Shown here: in pieces, positions 1-11,200 of the stretch
Layout: each line of letters begins with the position of its first letter
Numbering within the stretch: the stretch's first letter is position 1
NCBI GenBank assembly: GCA_030159075.1
Contig: BROG01000258.1
Location: forward strand, 852,001-916,000
Reading direction: 5' to 3'
Origin: Atrina japonica
Lineage: Eukaryota; Mollusca; Bivalvia; Pterioida; Pinnidae
DNA length: 64,000 nt
The notes under the pieces: generated by a model
Databases searched by the model: none
What the model was told of the DNA's origin: nothing
Seen by the model: the letters and a program-made list of their open reading frames with translations, nothing else
Translations under genes and position numbers: made by a program

Positions 1-640
1 ATCAAAATTGTAACTTGTCTGTTGAACAGTAAAAAGAGAGTTAGGCCTTGTGCAACATTGTCAAACGTATCTGATGTTCACCGGATATACCTGTCAGGAA
101 CAGTTCGTCACTCACATCCTATGGAATCATGCCGTGTGAAACACTTACGTAAGTTGTATACAGATTACTCAGTCAGTTATCCCGGTTCCCAGATGATTGA
201 TAAAAAATGTCAAATAAAGTAGCTACGTTCAGTTGTCATGAAGGAATATTAGCCGTCTCCCTTTTACTAATTCACACATAAACTTTCTATAATATATCCC
301 ATTAACAATATATTCAAACGCAAATTTGTTGTAAATAAACCAATCATCATTCAGGAGCATGGCTATGGCCGCGGCTATTTCTTCTAAAACATTTAACCTT
401 TCTGCACCAAGCGATCTAATATGAAATAACCTCGATTCAAATCTGACAATAAGTATTCAAATTTTCCATATCACTAGTTTCTTTCAAAATGATATGAAAA
501 CAACTTTCTTTTATTAATTTTTTTTATTCCGGGCAGAGAAGGGAACTGCTTCTCGTCTCACACAGCTGTTTAGCTGTTACGTGTTATATAGAATGAATTT
601 CGTAACCATGCGCCGATTCAACTTTGTTATGCTTCGTCAT
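1..640. repeat. Left arm of a diverged long inverted repeat
   Basis: This stretch matches the reverse complement of about 4425-5040 along most of its length with substitutions and small indels. Shared landmarks, read as reverse complements, include the ACTAGTTTCTTTC block near 473, the AGAAGGGAACT block near 538, the TTCAAACGCA block near 313 and the AGAGAGTTAGGCC block near 36. The arm runs off the left edge of the window. It may be an old large TIR element or two opposed copies of one repeat. No coding capacity is supported here. Confidence 0.7.
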
Positions 641-885
641 TTCCGGTATGTGTATATGCGCCGATCAAGAAATAAAAAACTCGATGTCATACAATAAATC
701 AAAATGTAACAATATTCCATTTCCGGTATAGTGTTCAGACGTTAATGTCAGTTTGTTTGTGAGCAAAATGGTCTAGTGACAATAATCTGGCCTTCAGATA
801 CAACTGTATTTTATTTCTTGATCGACGCAAAGACACATACCGGAAATTGCTAAGCAAAACAAAGTTGAATCGGCGCATGAAAAAT
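606..885. repeat. Short foldback (inverted repeat with about 68-bp arms)
   Basis: Positions about 610-676 and 812-880 are imperfect reverse complements. Both contain, on one strand or the other, GCGCCGATTCAACTTTGTT, ATTTCCGGTATGTGT and GATCAAGAAATA. The spacer is about 135 bp. This looks like a MITE-like foldback next to the larger inverted repeat. Confidence 0.65.
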
Positions 886-1359
886 CCGGATACAAAAACG
901 GACTACGGAAGAACTCGAAAATGATCTATTAATTACAACGATGACACTTATTTATCTGAATGACGAGTGAATTCATCGTAATGACGCCCATGTCTATAAG
1001 AATGACACTTTAAAGGAAGTTGTTTTAATATAAAATGTCATAAGACTAATTCTAACATTTATACAATTGATTCATATTCAGTATTTACATAGATTTTATC
1101 AAATTATAGTCGTGCCATAAATATACCGAACCCGACGTAACTGACGTATCACAATAGTTTTTTTTTTTTTTTTTTTTTTTAATTCTTTATTAATTTTATA
1201 TAACCCATTTTACAATTCATCTTATCCCGGGCCAAGATAAGATGATGACATATGATATATATTGAAAGAGAAAGAACCATTACACTGGATAAGAAGGATA
1301 TTTATATCCTTCAATATTGTAAAGTTTACATTTTATATTGTTGTCATTATGAATATATA

Positions 1360-1380
1360 CACATACATGCACATATATAT

Positions 1381-1413
<33 letters not shown>

Positions 1414-1545
1414 TATACACACATACATATATATACATATATATATATATACATATATATACACATATACATATATATATACATATACATATACACATAC
1501 ATACACATACATACCTACACATACACATATACATACATACATCAT
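1360..1545. repeat. CA/TA compound microsatellite
   Basis: Alternating purine-pyrimidine tract of CATA, CACA and TATA units lying within the 3' part of the LINE insertion. The overlapping open frames that read as Tyr/Ile/His or Val/Cys/Tyr repeats are by-products of the repeat. Confidence 0.95.
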
Positions 1546-1732
1546 AACAAAGATATAAATCTTTTTACTACATTTTCAAAACTCGACTTGAAGACACAAA
1601 GGCCTGTTAGTCGTGAAAATAGAGACTTCTTTATATAATGTCGCAAGTTTGTTTCAGTTTCTACTTCTTTTTCAAATCGAGCAGTCATTTTATATTTAAA
1701 TATACTGTATGCAATCAGTGAAATAAATTCAT

Positions 1733-2860
1733 TTAAAAACCAATGTTTTTGTTATTTTTTTCCAAATAGAAACCTACAATGATGTGTTTCCATTTGATAT
1801 CAAAATTCAGAATAATACCCAGAATATTCCAAATATTTTTAACAATTTTACAGTCAAAAATTAAATGTTTTGAGTTTTCAACAATATCGGTACAGTTGTT
1901 ACACATTTCGTTTTGTACGAGTTTGATTTTCATGAGAAAAGAATTATTGCATAGTATATTATGCAATAGTTTATAGTTGAATTCAGATATTTTTTTTGTC
2001 TTGTAATGAGGAAATTTTACATGTATATATATTAGTCCACAGGTATTTATCTATTTTAAATTCTCGAGATAGTGAAGATTGATGTAATGGAATTTGGAAA
2101 CTTTTTCTTAAGAATATTTTTGTAAAAGAAAGAACATTTTTTCTCTAGAATATTATGAAATCCAGTATGAAATAAAAACGAGTATTTTTTCTTTATATTT
2201 GGAATTAATAATTCATTTTTGCACAATTTACTCATTGCATTTTTTACAGCAGCTTTAATCATTTTGAATTCACATATCCAATTTGTTTTATTTTCCAACT
2301 TGTTAAGAATTTCATGTATTGGTTTAGCATTACCATTCGGACTGAATAGGTCTTTTATATAAAGAAAATCACTCTTCGACCAAGAAGAAAAGTATAAAGT
2401 TTTTCCCTTATATTTAAAATAAGCTATTATTCCAGATTGGTTGGGATAGAATATCAGTGGGAGATAATGATTCTAAATAAATATTTTGTTTACATTCGTT
2501 GAAGTTTGAGAAGATTTCTTTATAGAACTGTGGAAGAGTATCTAAGATTTTATATTCTCGTATATCTTTTTCACTTGTTTTTAACAAATATTCCGGATAT
2601 ATTTTGTGTTTCTCTAAATGTCCTTTTATTATATCATACATAAAATTTTGTTTATTAAAAATTTTCGGTATCCATGCCGCTTTTAAAGATTTCAATTTAA
2701 TTTCTATGTCTACTATATTTAAACCCCCACTATTAACATCCCCTATCAATGTATTTCTTTTTATTCTGTCTGTTTTATTCCATAGGAAATTGAATATACT
2801 TGATCTGATTTTTTTAACAAGGTTTTGATCTGGTAAGGGTAGTATTGATGCTGTACACAA
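1733..2860 (-). pseudogene. LINE ORF2 C-terminal fragment (L1/Tx1-like), disrupted
   Basis: Three open pieces in two frames (2860-2414, 2298-2056 and 1966-1733) read as the end of a non-LTR retrotransposon polyprotein. The first has the post-RT pattern FNFLWNKTDRIKR followed by GGLNIVDIE. The last has a zinc-binding arrangement, CNNCTDIVENSKHLIFDC, like the zf-RVT domain found after the reverse transcriptase of L1-type elements. The endonuclease and RT catalytic domains are absent because of 5' truncation. The frame changes and stops between the pieces mean it is not functional. Assignment to the L1/Tx1 group is by motif memory and not by a search. Confidence 0.78.
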
Positions 2861-2877
2861 TACGTATCACAATAGTT

Positions 2878-3780
2878 AATGGCGTTTTGGTGACCATATT
2901 TTTTATATTTCTGTGGATAAAATATTTTTATATTCATAATGTTATAATACTAACACCTTAAGGATTATGAAAATATTTTTGATGAAAACTGAATTTATAA
3001 AAGTTTTTGAAAATTGTCAGTTTTTAGAGGTAAATCGTGAATGTTTATTCTATAGGCCTATATGCTATTCCTCATTGAAACCTTTATCATGCGGATATTG
3101 AAAAATATACATTCAATAATATTTTCCCTAGGTGATTTTATCAGGAAAATATTTCTTTTCCTGTATTGATTCATGTTTTTGATACATACAAATGTATTTA
3201 TATTCGGAACAGTTAACAGAAATTAGATTGGCTTGTTTACACTTTTCAAGAGAACTCTAAATATGCCCCGGTGGAGGATATTCAATGTAATTTTTCTAAA
3301 AATTGTGCGGATAAATATTTTTTACATTTTGCATTTCAACAGAGATCAAAATGAAGTAACAATAGAAAAAAATGAAGAAAATTGAATTCGTGAGTCATTT
3401 TTTTAATACCTCCTTAAATTATGGCTTTTGATTGGGATTGTTTTTTGTCCTTTTATTTTATATTTAGTATTAAATGAAGGCCACGAATGAACATTCTAAT
3501 AACACATCGGTTGTTTCAAAATCTTTACATTTAATTTGTTTTATATACAAGTATTTTTTCTCTTCATTAAGTATAACGGTTGGTTTATTTTGTTTAGCAT
3601 TACTGTAACAGTGTTTTCCGAAAATAGTCCTTATTTATTTCCATTTATTGCATCGTGCCTATTTATATATTGTAGTTTGTTCAATAGATAACCCTGGGCT
3701 TTTTCATCGTGAATTCCGACCCTGCTTTTTTATTTCAAATTTGATCCAAACCTCTCCCTAATTGGTCACTCCCTTATATA
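2878..3780. other. AT-rich interval, nothing recognised
   Basis: No splice-bounded coding exon, known repeat or RNA motif could be recognised. The DNA is strongly AT-rich. Confidence 0.6.
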
Positions 3781-3784
3781 GCTG

Positions 3785-4050
3785 GTAATATCTACAGCAT
3801 CCGAAATTGGTAGACCGCAGCGCTTTAAACCATGAAGTCCCTTACTTCCTGTCAGCGCAGGTTCGAGTACCGCTGGAAGCTCAGCTGATTTTTGGCGAAA
3901 ATTTACCAGTTTACTTGCGGGAGGCCGATGGTCTCTTCCCTGGTAAATTTCAACCGGATTCTTCCCTCCACCATTAAAAACTGGTCATCATCATATAACT
4001 GAAAATTGTTGATTGTGGCGTAAAACACTATTCAAAATTCAAACTTGACC
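3785..4050 (+). mobile_element. tRNA-derived SINE, family B
   Basis: A degenerate tRNA-like head with a B-box-like GGTTCGAGTAC (near 3860) is followed by a body shared with several other copies here: TTTACTTGCGGGAGGCCGAT, then a CCACCATTAAAAACTGG-type block, then a tail near TTGTGGCGTAAAACA. Related copies lie at 11030, 17785, 26275, 40345, 40600 and 62968. Confidence 0.75.
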
Positions 4051-4220
4051 TTGGGGTAGAGATTTATTGGACAAAATATAGTCCCAACTCTTCTCTTGTT
4101 GTTTTGACGAACTATCTTAAGATGTGCTACATAATATTTTTTTCACAATCGCAATTCGTATTTGCAATGAAATGTGAGTTAGGCCTACAACTTTTGCACA
4201 CATTTATATGTGTATAGATT

Positions 4221-4385
4221 TAAGGATTGTTTTTCATTTTTGGAATGCATCGAGTATAAATGCAATTGATTATGGAAAAAAATTCAATGTGCAGCACTTC
4301 GTGCTTCGTGCTGCACATTGAATTTTTTTCCATAATCAATTGCATTTATACTCGATGCATTCCAAAAAATGAAAAACAATCCTTA
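4221..4385. repeat. Near-perfect palindrome, arms about 77 bp, 10-nt centre
   Basis: The left arm at 4221-4297 and the right arm at 4308-4385 are reverse complements with a single A-run length difference. The innermost arms are GCAGCAC and GTGCTGC around the spacer ttcgtgcttc. The arms are far better conserved than the surrounding 1-640/4425-5040 inverted repeat. It could be a foldback element, a recent cruciform-prone duplication or an assembly or read-through hairpin artefact. Confidence 0.93.
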
Positions 4386-4424
4386 TATTTATATATATTA
4401 CCATTTTCTGTGAATCTGTAGTCA

Positions 4425-5040
4425 GCTGGTTACGAAATTCATTCTATGTAATTGGCTTTGCGGTAGGAGTTTTTTCATATGACGTAATAGCTAAACAGTT
4501 GTATGAGACGAGAAGTAGTTCCCCTTTTCTGTCCGGAAATACTAAATGGAAAGAAACTAGTGATGTGGAAAATTTTGAATAAGTATCAGATTTGTTTTTA
4601 AGTTATTTTAGAATATTCGTCTGCTTGGTAACCGGAAGATTAAATGTGTCAGAAGAGAATTGAAAATGCAAATCGGCGCGCCCATGAGTATGCTGTATAA
4701 TGTATTTACAACGATTCTGCGTTTGAATTCTGATATATTATCAATGAGATATACTATAGAAAGTTTGAGTGTGACTTACAAGAAGTGAGACAGCTAATAT
4801 TCATTCATGACAACTGAAAGTAGCCATTTTATTTGACATTTTTTTACCAATCAGCTGGGAACCATGATGACTGATTGGTACGTAACCTACGTAAGTAGGC
4901 CTATTTCACACGACCTGATTTCACACGATGCGGGTGACGATTGGAATATCCAGTGACGGCAAACAAATCGACTTCTTTATCAAGAGATGCTTGACAAAGT
5001 TGCACTCGGCCTTACTCTCTTTTTTTCTGTTGTAACTACG
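4425..5040. repeat. Right arm of the diverged long inverted repeat
   Basis: Reverse complement partner of 1-640. GTTACGAAATTCATTCTAT, the GAGACGAGAAGTAGTTCCCC block, GAAAGAAACTAGTGAT and GGCCTTACTCTC all have inverted counterparts in the left arm. Confidence 0.7.
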
Positions 5041-5456
5041 AAGCGAACTTAAATATCTGTGCCAGACTGTGGTCTGTGGTTCTGGTCATAACAAAACCTA
5101 GATATATCGTGATATGGGCCTGTAGGCTGTATAATGTGCTACAGATGTAGTCTCGTGTTTCCGATTTCTTTCTGTGATTTTTATTTGTTTTGTGGTAGGC
5201 CTAATGTATGGCTTTTAAGATTGAATATATAAGAAATAAACATGTGATATTCTATTCTTTATTGATTCGTTCATATATTCTTACGCTGAAAAGTAAAGCA
5301 GTTAATACTCGGGGCCCGCGACTGCATTTACAAAATACACAATAAAAATTGCTCTACATACTTGCAATGAAGGGAATTGCAGTCGGTATGTAGATATAAT
5401 CAAATACAATGTAGTTAAAAACCACTATATTTGAATAAATACTACCCTTGTCTATA
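5041..5456. other. Interval with no recognised feature
   Basis: AT-rich sequence between the inverted-repeat arm and the minisatellite block. It contains a short GGGGCCCGCG patch near 5310, but no gene, RNA or repeat boundary could be supported. Confidence 0.5.
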
Positions 5457-5489
5457 TCACACAGACCTGTACGCTTCCCATTCACAGTT

Positions 5490-5900
5490 CACTTTGAATC
5501 TAATCGTAGCGCATCTGACCGACTTTAATCGTAGCGCACCTAACTGACTTTTACTGTTGGGCATCTTAATGACTCGAATTGTAGTGCAACTAACACAGCT
5601 GACTCTAATCGTATCGCGCCTAGTTGACTCCAAATGTAGCAACACAGTAACTGACTATAATCGTAGCTCATCTGATTGACTCCATGTGTAGCGCACCTGT
5701 CTGAATCTGATTACAGCGCACCTGACTGAATCTAATTGTAGTGCACCTGACTGAATCTGATTGTAGCGCACCTGACTGAATCTAATTGTAGCGCACCTGA
5801 CTGAATCTGATTGTCGCGCACCTAATTCAAATTGTGTAACGCATCTGACTAAATCTAAGTGTAGCGCACCCAACTGACTTTAATTGTAGAGCACCTGACC
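5490..5900. repeat. Degenerate ~25-bp minisatellite
   Basis: Variants of a unit containing GTAGCGCACCTGACTGAATC recur about every 25 bp and grade into the longer-period array that follows. Open frames here (for example 5655-5873 on the minus strand) are repeat translations. Confidence 0.9.
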
Positions 5901-6830
5901 GACCCTAATTGTAGCGCATCTGACTACAAGTGTACCGCTCCTGACCGACCCTAATTGTAGCGCATCTGACTACAAGTGTACCGCTCCTGACCGACCCTAA
6001 TTGTAGCGCATCTGACTACAAGTGTACCGCTCCTGACCGACCCTAATTGTAGCGCATCTGACTACAAGTGTACCGCTCCTGACCGACCCTAATTGTAGCG
6101 CATCTGACTACAAGTGTACCGCTCCTGACCGACACACATGACCGACCCTAATTGTAGCGCATCTGACTACAAGTGTACCGCTCCTGACCGACACACATGA
6201 CCGACCCTAATTGTAGCGCATCTGACTACAAGTGTACCGCTCCTGACCGACACACATGACCGACCCTAATTGTAGCGCATCTGACTACAAGTGTACCGCT
6301 CCTGACCGACACACCTGACCGACCCTAATTGTAGCGCATCTGACTACAAGTGTACCGCTCCTGACCGACACACATGACCGACCCTAATTGTAGCGCATCT
6401 GACTACAAGTGTACCGCTCCTGACCGACACACCTGACCGACCCTAATTGTAGCGCATCTGACTACAAGTGTACCGCTCCTGACCGACACACATGACCGAC
6501 CCTAATTGTAGCGCATCTGACTACAAGTGTACCGCTCCTGACCGACACACATGACCGACCCTAATTGTAGCGCATCTGACTACAAGTATACCGCACCTGA
6601 TTTACTCAAATTGTAGGGCACCTGACCGACCCTAATTGTAGCGCATCTGACTACAAGTATACCGCACCTGATTTACTCAAAGTGTAGGGCACCTGACCGA
6701 CTCTAATTGTAGCGCATCTGACTACAAGTGTACCGCACCTGATTTACTCAAATTGTAGGGCACCTGACCGACCCTAATTGTAGCACATCTGATTGATTCC
6801 ACGTGTAGCACATCTGACTACCAATCCGGG
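5900..6830. repeat. 46-bp minisatellite with a 60-bp higher-order variant
   Basis: The unit carries CTAATTGTAGCGCATCTGAC then TACAAGTGTACCGCTC. From 5900 to about 6125 the period is about 46 bp. From about 6125 to 6590 an extra GACACACATGACC segment lengthens it to about 60 bp. From about 6590 to 6780 the unit is replaced by a variant with GATTTACTCAAA. This suggests successive local amplification of different parents. Confidence 0.92.
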
Positions 6831-6999
6831 TTTGGTCAAATGTGAGTATAGCTTTAAGTCAATTTTCCAATGATATACGAACGTATCAGTTTACGAGGTG
6901 ACGTAACACGACACTTGTTTACTCATGGATCAATCCAAAATGTCTGTAACAAATACAATTTTCAATTTTTCAGTTTTACAAACTTTCTCCACCGACTTC

Positions 7000-7715
7000 A
7001 ATTTATATTTTTGCTTATAACTTAAAAACCGTTCACAGTCCCACCCTTAAACTAATATAATGTATAATTGATCATTATTGGGAAACACATTAAGTGGTGT
7101 ATGCGGGGGGGGGGGGGGGGGGGTCCCACCCCCTGAAATATATATTTTTACTTATAACTTAAAAACCATTCACAAACTCACGCTTAAACCATATATATTT
7201 TGATTGATCATTATTGGGTATCACATTCAGTGGTGTATGGGGGTCATTGGGGTACTGTGCCACCCTCTGAAATATATATTATTACTTATAACTTAATAAC
7301 AGTTCACTGCCCCACCCTTTCACCATATATATTTTGGATTATTATGGGGAGACACATTTAGTGGTGCATATGTGGGTCCTGTCCCACCTCCTGGAATTTA
7401 TATTTTTCCTTATAACTTAGAAACTGTTTACAGTCCTCCATTTAAACCATATATGTTATTGATTGTTATAGGGAGACATATTTAGTGGTGCATTTGGGGT
7501 TCCTGCCCCACCCCCTGAAATTTATATTGTTACTTATAACTTAAAAACGTTGTTAGCCCCACTATTAAACCATATGTATTATTGATTATTATGGGAAAAC
7601 ACATTCAGTGATGTATTTGGGGGTCAAAACCCCACCCTTACAACATATATATTATTGATTGCTGTGGGGAAACCCACATTCAGTAGTGTATGTGGGGGTA
7701 CTGCCACAACCCTGA
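7000..7715. repeat. Diverged ~125-bp satellite with poly(G) tract
   Basis: About six units share TACTTATAACTTAAAAAC, a CCACC-rich block, a TATTGATTGAT-like block and a CACATTCAGTGGTGTAT block. Copies begin near 7005, 7145, 7270, 7395, 7525 and 7640. A run of about 17 G near 7107-7123 lies in the first unit, and such runs are prone to slippage and sequencing error. Confidence 0.85.
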
Positions 7716-8036
7716 AATATACACTTACTAAACTTTGCTACATGTGGTATCAAAGCAGGGACCAGCCAGACATATTATTACGTGTAATTCTTGTTTTACT
7801 CAATGTAGATCATGGCCAGCATTTTCACTTTTTCTAGAGGTTGACGGGTATGGTTAAGCTATCTTGGATTATAGCAGTTTATATTTGATATTGTTATAAT
7901 CTTGTGCGAAAGCACTTGACAGATATTTAGGTTTTAGTTCAAATTCATTGTTGAGCCACAAAAATGTGTCATAGATCAAATGAAGAACTTTCGCTGGTTA
8001 GCACCAAGATCCCTCTGGGATATCTTGTCGTATCGT

Positions 8037-8110
8037 GGGGGTACATTTTATATGGCTGTACCGAATATTCTATATCATTTTGCAAGGGGTACATTTGTAT
8101 GGGGTCCCGT
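8037..8110. repeat. Outlying piece of the GGGTACATTTTATATG satellite
   Basis: The motif GGGTACATTTTATATGGCTG occurs here and then massively from about 10215. This suggests that the intervening 8110-10205 block was inserted into the satellite. Confidence 0.65.
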
Positions 8111-10205
8111 TTTACTTTTTAATACCAGTTAGTGATGTCACTATTTCGAATAGGTGATATCATTTATTCAATAAGTGATGTCACCCACTGGAATACTATG
8201 GGACGCCGTTTTACTTTTTAATACCAGTTAGTGATATCACTCTTTCGTTTAGGTGATATCAGTTATTCGAATTCGAATAGGTGATATCAGTTTTATAAAT
8301 TCTTAAGTGATATCACTTATGGGTCATTATCAAAATATGTCAATATTTAAATTTTGTTTTCTTGAATAATTAAGTAACTCATTTTTATTCAAATTTTATT
8401 TAACTGAAACATTCTGATATTCAAATGTTAGAAACGAATACTAAACATTAACTTTGAACTTGAAAATTTTCCAAAAATGAAAAAATATACCCCTTGCTAG
8501 CTGCAAGCGTCCTTTGTGTTACCAAAACATTTTAGTAAATTACTATACACTTCTGTTAAAGGTAATTTTTGTAACATTTTTTTTTTCAAAGAATAGATAA
8601 ATTTTACTGTGATAAACCATGTAATAGGTCTCTATAGTCTATTTTATCAAATTTGTATCCCAATATGAATGTACACACACAAAATGGCAAATTTTACCTT
8701 TTTCTTGGTAACACAAGTGACTGTATCACAAGGGACATATAATTTTGTTTAAAATGAATTCTCCCTGGCCCAAAGGATCAACCTGATATATTAACTATAT
8801 AACAAGATGGAATACTGGTCACAAGCTTGGTTCTACATTTTTATGATTAGTGCTTGAAAGAGCAGTAACTTTTAGGACACGATTAAAAATTACGCTATCG
8901 CTTTAGATACCTTTGATGCTAAATTTGATGCTAAGAAATAAACATGCTGTCTGCTCTAATACCCATAATTCCTGAAAGGAAGTAGTACTTCAGGGGGGGG
9001 AACTATTATTTAGGTTTTGTAATAAGGGAGATAACAATTACTTACTTGATGTTCAACCCAGTAACACAAAGGACACGGCGAAAAGCACATAGGTTTTCAC
9101 AAAAATTTTCACTCGAATCTGTAATAGTTCTATCAAAATGATATGTTATTTAAACAAAACACATGTGATAGAAGAAACATATGCAAAATAAAAATTAAAA
9201 TATATGCTTTTTAAACAAATAATTAGATAAATCCTTCATACCACGGCCAAGTCACACATGTTTTATACTGAATTTGACCATTTCAAAGCCTAAAAATCTC
9301 ATAATATAACAAAAACATATCCTATCTTGTTAGAAAACTATTTTTGTTCATGCCTATAAGTAAAACATGAAGACGTTTAAATCACTGACACCACAAAATA
9401 TAAAGACATTTGTACTATCACACAAATATCTACATTTTTTTATAATGACCCTTATACGAATGAGTGATATCACCTATTCGAATGAGTGCTATTACCTATT
9501 CGGTTGAAAGATATCACCTATTCAAATGAATGACTGATATCACCTGCTCGAATATTCGACTACGTGATATCACCTATTCGTTTTGTAAAAGTGATATCAC
9601 CTATTCGCATAGGTGATATCACATGAATCAATGCCAATGAATGCTCCCTACACAAAAATAAAATATATTCCTGGGTCTAACAAAAATATGACTTGTGTCA
9701 TCTTGGGCATTATAAATTATTTATTTATTTATTTATTTTTTTGTTTTTTGTTTTTGTTTCCTTACATTTGGTCCAAAGAATTATATAGGGTGTTTTAAGT
9801 TCAACCACTTTTAAAACAATTTTGTGCGGAAATCGGGCCCTAGTTCAGAGTGGCAGGAGTCGTCGGTCGGTATGGTTTCGTCAGCTCTGTATGCTTTGAA
9901 TGCTGAACTCCGTCCAAATCCTACAACAGCACGGGAGATGATTCCGATCTGCAGCGCTGCGCCTTTATCACGATACCGTAATATCGTCTTTTGCGCTTTG
10001 TTCTTCCATAGATATTCACTGCAGATCTATATTTATGGAAAAAATGGGAAGCATAAGGTTTTCACTGTTTCCAAATTTGAATGATATCACTTATTCGAAT
10101 GAGTGATATAATTTATTCGTTTTGTTAAGTGATATCACCAATTCGAATAGGTAATTTCACTTATTCGAATAGGTGATATCACCTATAAAAACGTATAAAG
10201 TGATA
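8110..10205. mobile_element. Putative element built from GTGATATCAC palindromes
   Basis: Three clusters of the palindrome GTGATATCAC, often followed by CTATTCG, lie at about 8140-8320, 9455-9620 and 10080-10205. The sequences just inside the first two clusters are inverted repeats of each other: CACTTATGGGTCATTAT near 8308 and ATAATGACCCTTA near 9441. The core 8330-9440 is AT-rich, with no credible coding sequence. The arrangement suggests a non-autonomous TIR element with iterated subterminal palindromes inserted in the TACATTTTATATG satellite. No superfamily can be named. Confidence 0.55.
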
Positions 10206-10571
10206 TCTCCTATTGTAAGTTGTGGGTACATTTTATATGACTGTACTTAAGTTTTGTGTGTGCTTTTCTTGGTTTGGGGTACACTTTATATGACTGTACA
10301 TAAGTTTTGTGTGTGCTTTTCTTGGTTTGGGGTACATTTTATATGGGTGTACAGATGATTTTATATGGTTTTCTGAGGGTTTCGAACATGTTATATGGTT
10401 GTCCAGAAGTTTTTACCTGATTTTTTTAGAGTGGTCAGGGGTTCACTTTATAAGACTGTACAGAAGATTTTATCTTATTTTCCTAAATGGCTGCACAGAA
10501 GTTTCTTTTATGAATTACAAGGGTTGGGTACATTTTGTGTGGGTAAACAGAAATTTTATATGATTTTCTGA

Positions 10572-10895
10572 ATGGGTTACATTTTATATGTATGTACAAT
10601 ATATTATATTTGGCTTCTGTGGGATGGGTACATTTTATATGTATGTACAATAGATTATATTTGGCTTCTGTGGGATGGGTACATTTTATATGTATGTACA
10701 ATAGATTATATTTGGCTTCTGTGGGGTGGGTACATTTTATATGTATGTACAATAGATTATATTTGGCTTCTGTGGGATGGGTACATTTTATATGTATGTA
10801 CAATAGATTGTATTTGGCTTCTGTGGGATGGGTACATTTTATATGTATGTACAATAGATTATATTTGGCTTTATATGTATGTACAATAGATTATA
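10572..10895. repeat. Homogeneous 51-bp tandem array within the satellite
   Basis: Six nearly identical units contain TACATTTTATATGTATGTAC then TAGATTATATTTGGCTTC. The 51-bp period is a multiple of three, so several frames stay open as 17-residue repeats on both strands. The homogeneity contrasts with the flanking satellite and indicates recent amplification. Confidence 0.93.
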
Positions 10896-11029
10896 TTTGG
10901 CTTCTGTGGGGTGGGTACATTTTATATGGGTGTACAGAAATTTTTATATAATTTTCTAAGGGGTGGGTACATTTCATATGGGTGTGCAGAAGACTTTATA
11001 TGATTTCTGTGGGAGTTGGTATACAGAGA

Positions 11030-11200
11030 GAAACCGGTTACAATGTAACCGGTAAGAGACCACCGGCCTCCCGCAAGCAAACTGGCAAAAAATCATCTTA
11101 ATTAGGTTCCAGAGAGGCCCGAACCTACGATGACCATAAAGGGGAGACTTTGTCTTCAAAGCGCAATGCTCAAACCACTCGGTGACGGATATCATGCACG
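11030..11200 (-). mobile_element. tRNA-derived SINE, family B, minus strand
   Basis: Read on the minus strand, the head has an A-box-like CCGAGTGGTTTGAGCATTGC and a B-box-like AGGTTCGGGCC. The body has TTTGCTTGCGGGAGGCCGGT and CCGGTTTCTC. It sits inside the TACATTTTATATG satellite. Confidence 0.8.

Larger units (their letters stand above)
1160..2861 (-). mobile_element. 5'-truncated LINE insertion with target-site duplication
   Basis: The segment is bracketed by a perfect 16-bp direct repeat, acgtatcacaatagtt, at 1144-1159 and 2862-2877. The run of T directly after the left copy (to about 1180) is the poly(A) tail of an element inserted on the minus strand. The interior holds LINE C-terminal protein pieces (1733-2860) and a 3' region with a CA/TA microsatellite. 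The insertion is about 1.7 kb and is cut at its 5' end, as expected for target-primed reverse transcription. Confidence 0.88.

Noticed and set aside
10483..10951. Open frames of 105-123 residues on both strands
   Set aside because: Product of the 51-bp tandem array.
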